Positions 6,613 to 6,916 of a stretch of 6,916 nt of DNA are shown here, piece by piece; position 1 is the first letter of the stretch; the number at the start of each line of letters is the position of its first letter. The position numbers and the translations under genes were made by a program. The stretch spans positions 1 to 6,916 of the forward strand of contig QWQL01000208.1 in the NCBI GenBank assembly GCA_003670825.1, given 5' to 3'. The notes below the pieces were generated by a model. That model was not told where the DNA came from and ran no database searches. It worked only from the letters and a program-made list of their open reading frames with translations. Source of the DNA: Planctomycetota bacterium. Lineage in GTDB: Bacteria; Planctomycetota; Planctomycetia; Pirellulales; UBA1268.

Positions 6613-6916
6613 GGCATGCGGGTCCTCGTCGCCGCGGCTTCCGACCCGCCATCTTTGGCAAGCGACGCTGCCGCGTCGTCTGTCCGCCGCAGGAACGTCA
6701 TCGAGGTGCCGAACATCGCCGTCTCCTGCTTCAGAACCCGACCGGAGAGATCGACCCACAGCCGGCACCGCGGCTCCCGGTAGCTCGAGGGGTCGTCGCG
6801 ATACGCCACGACATGCACGCGGACCAGCCCATCTTCCCAGTAGAGAGCCTCCTCGGGGCCGACGTCGGCGTGCAGGATCTCGATCGGCGAGTGTCCCGGC
6901 CGCAGAGGACTGTACA
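6609..6916 (-). CDS. Unrecognised protein, C-terminal part only, truncated by right edge
   Basis: The last 101 codons of a gene that enters from beyond the right edge; the frame has no stop up to the window end. Visible protein begins YSPLRPGHSPIEIL and continues through WEDGLVRVHVVAYR, CRLWVDLSGRVLKQE, and TAMFGTSMTFLRR to a polar Ala/Arg-rich tail. Alternating hydrophobic and polar residues suggest beta strands, and there is no membrane segment in this part. An in-frame ATG exists at 6818, but protein-like sequence continues upstream of it, so it is probably internal. The stop overlaps the ABC ATPase start as ATGA, which places it in the same unit as the exporter; a role in that system is plausible but unproven. 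I do not recognise the family. Coding status is supported by the open frame and the precise 4-bp overlap, like the other junctions in the window. Confidence 0.7.
   Translation of the reverse strand, partial: YSPLRPGHSPIEILHADVGPEEALYWEDGLVRVHVVAYRDDPSSYREPRCRLWVDLSGRVLKQETAMFGTSMTFLRRTDDAAASLAKDGGSEAAATRTRMP

Noticed and set aside
6613..6768. Upstream extension of the ABC ATPase frame
   Set aside because: The extension is off-phase over the preceding gene and precedes the canonical N terminus MIEFDHV; the start at 6612 has an ATGA overlap and a GAGGA upstream.

Overview
This is a high-GC bacterial window that is almost entirely coding. One gene is on the + strand (left edge) and six are on the - strand. 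The futalosine-type menaquinone genes, the dense 4-bp gene overlaps, the scarcity of Shine-Dalgarno sequences and the style of the trypsin-like protease and ABC exporter would fit a Planctomycetes-like bacterium. That placement is an inference from gene content, not from a marker gene.

Layout. (1) 2-694, +: a trypsin-like serine protease cut by the left edge, with His/Asp/Ser triad residues visible and an acidic insertion before its last segment. (2) 680-4022, -: three genes of the futalosine route to menaquinone, in transcription order mqnA (chorismate dehydratase), mqnC (radical SAM cyclic dehypoxanthinyl futalosine synthase) and an amidohydrolase that fits the aminodeoxyfutalosine deaminase mqnX. 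They are joined by 4-bp stop/start overlaps (ATGA, GTGA). (3) 4023-4108: an 86-bp gap, the only noncoding stretch in the window. (4) 4109-6916, -: an ABC exporter unit. In transcription order it has an unrecognised protein cut by the right edge, an ABC ATPase, and a 589-residue polytopic permease that looks like two fused halves. These three are also joined by ATGA overlaps.

The mqn genes supply steps 1, 3 and 5 of the pathway: MqnA makes 3-[(1-carboxyvinyl)oxy]benzoate, MqnX converts aminodeoxyfutalosine to futalosine, and MqnC cyclises dehypoxanthine futalosine. The MqnE, MqnB and MqnD steps are not encoded here and must lie elsewhere if the pathway is complete. The ABC unit is an exporter of unknown substrate. 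Since it runs in the same direction 86 bp upstream, it may or may not be co-transcribed with the mqn genes.

I saw no RNA genes, CRISPR arrays, insertion sequences or convincing rho-independent terminators. Nothing here is clearly a new biological system. The most open questions are the unknown protein leading the ABC unit, the duplicated architecture of the permease, and the alternate-step menaquinone cluster.
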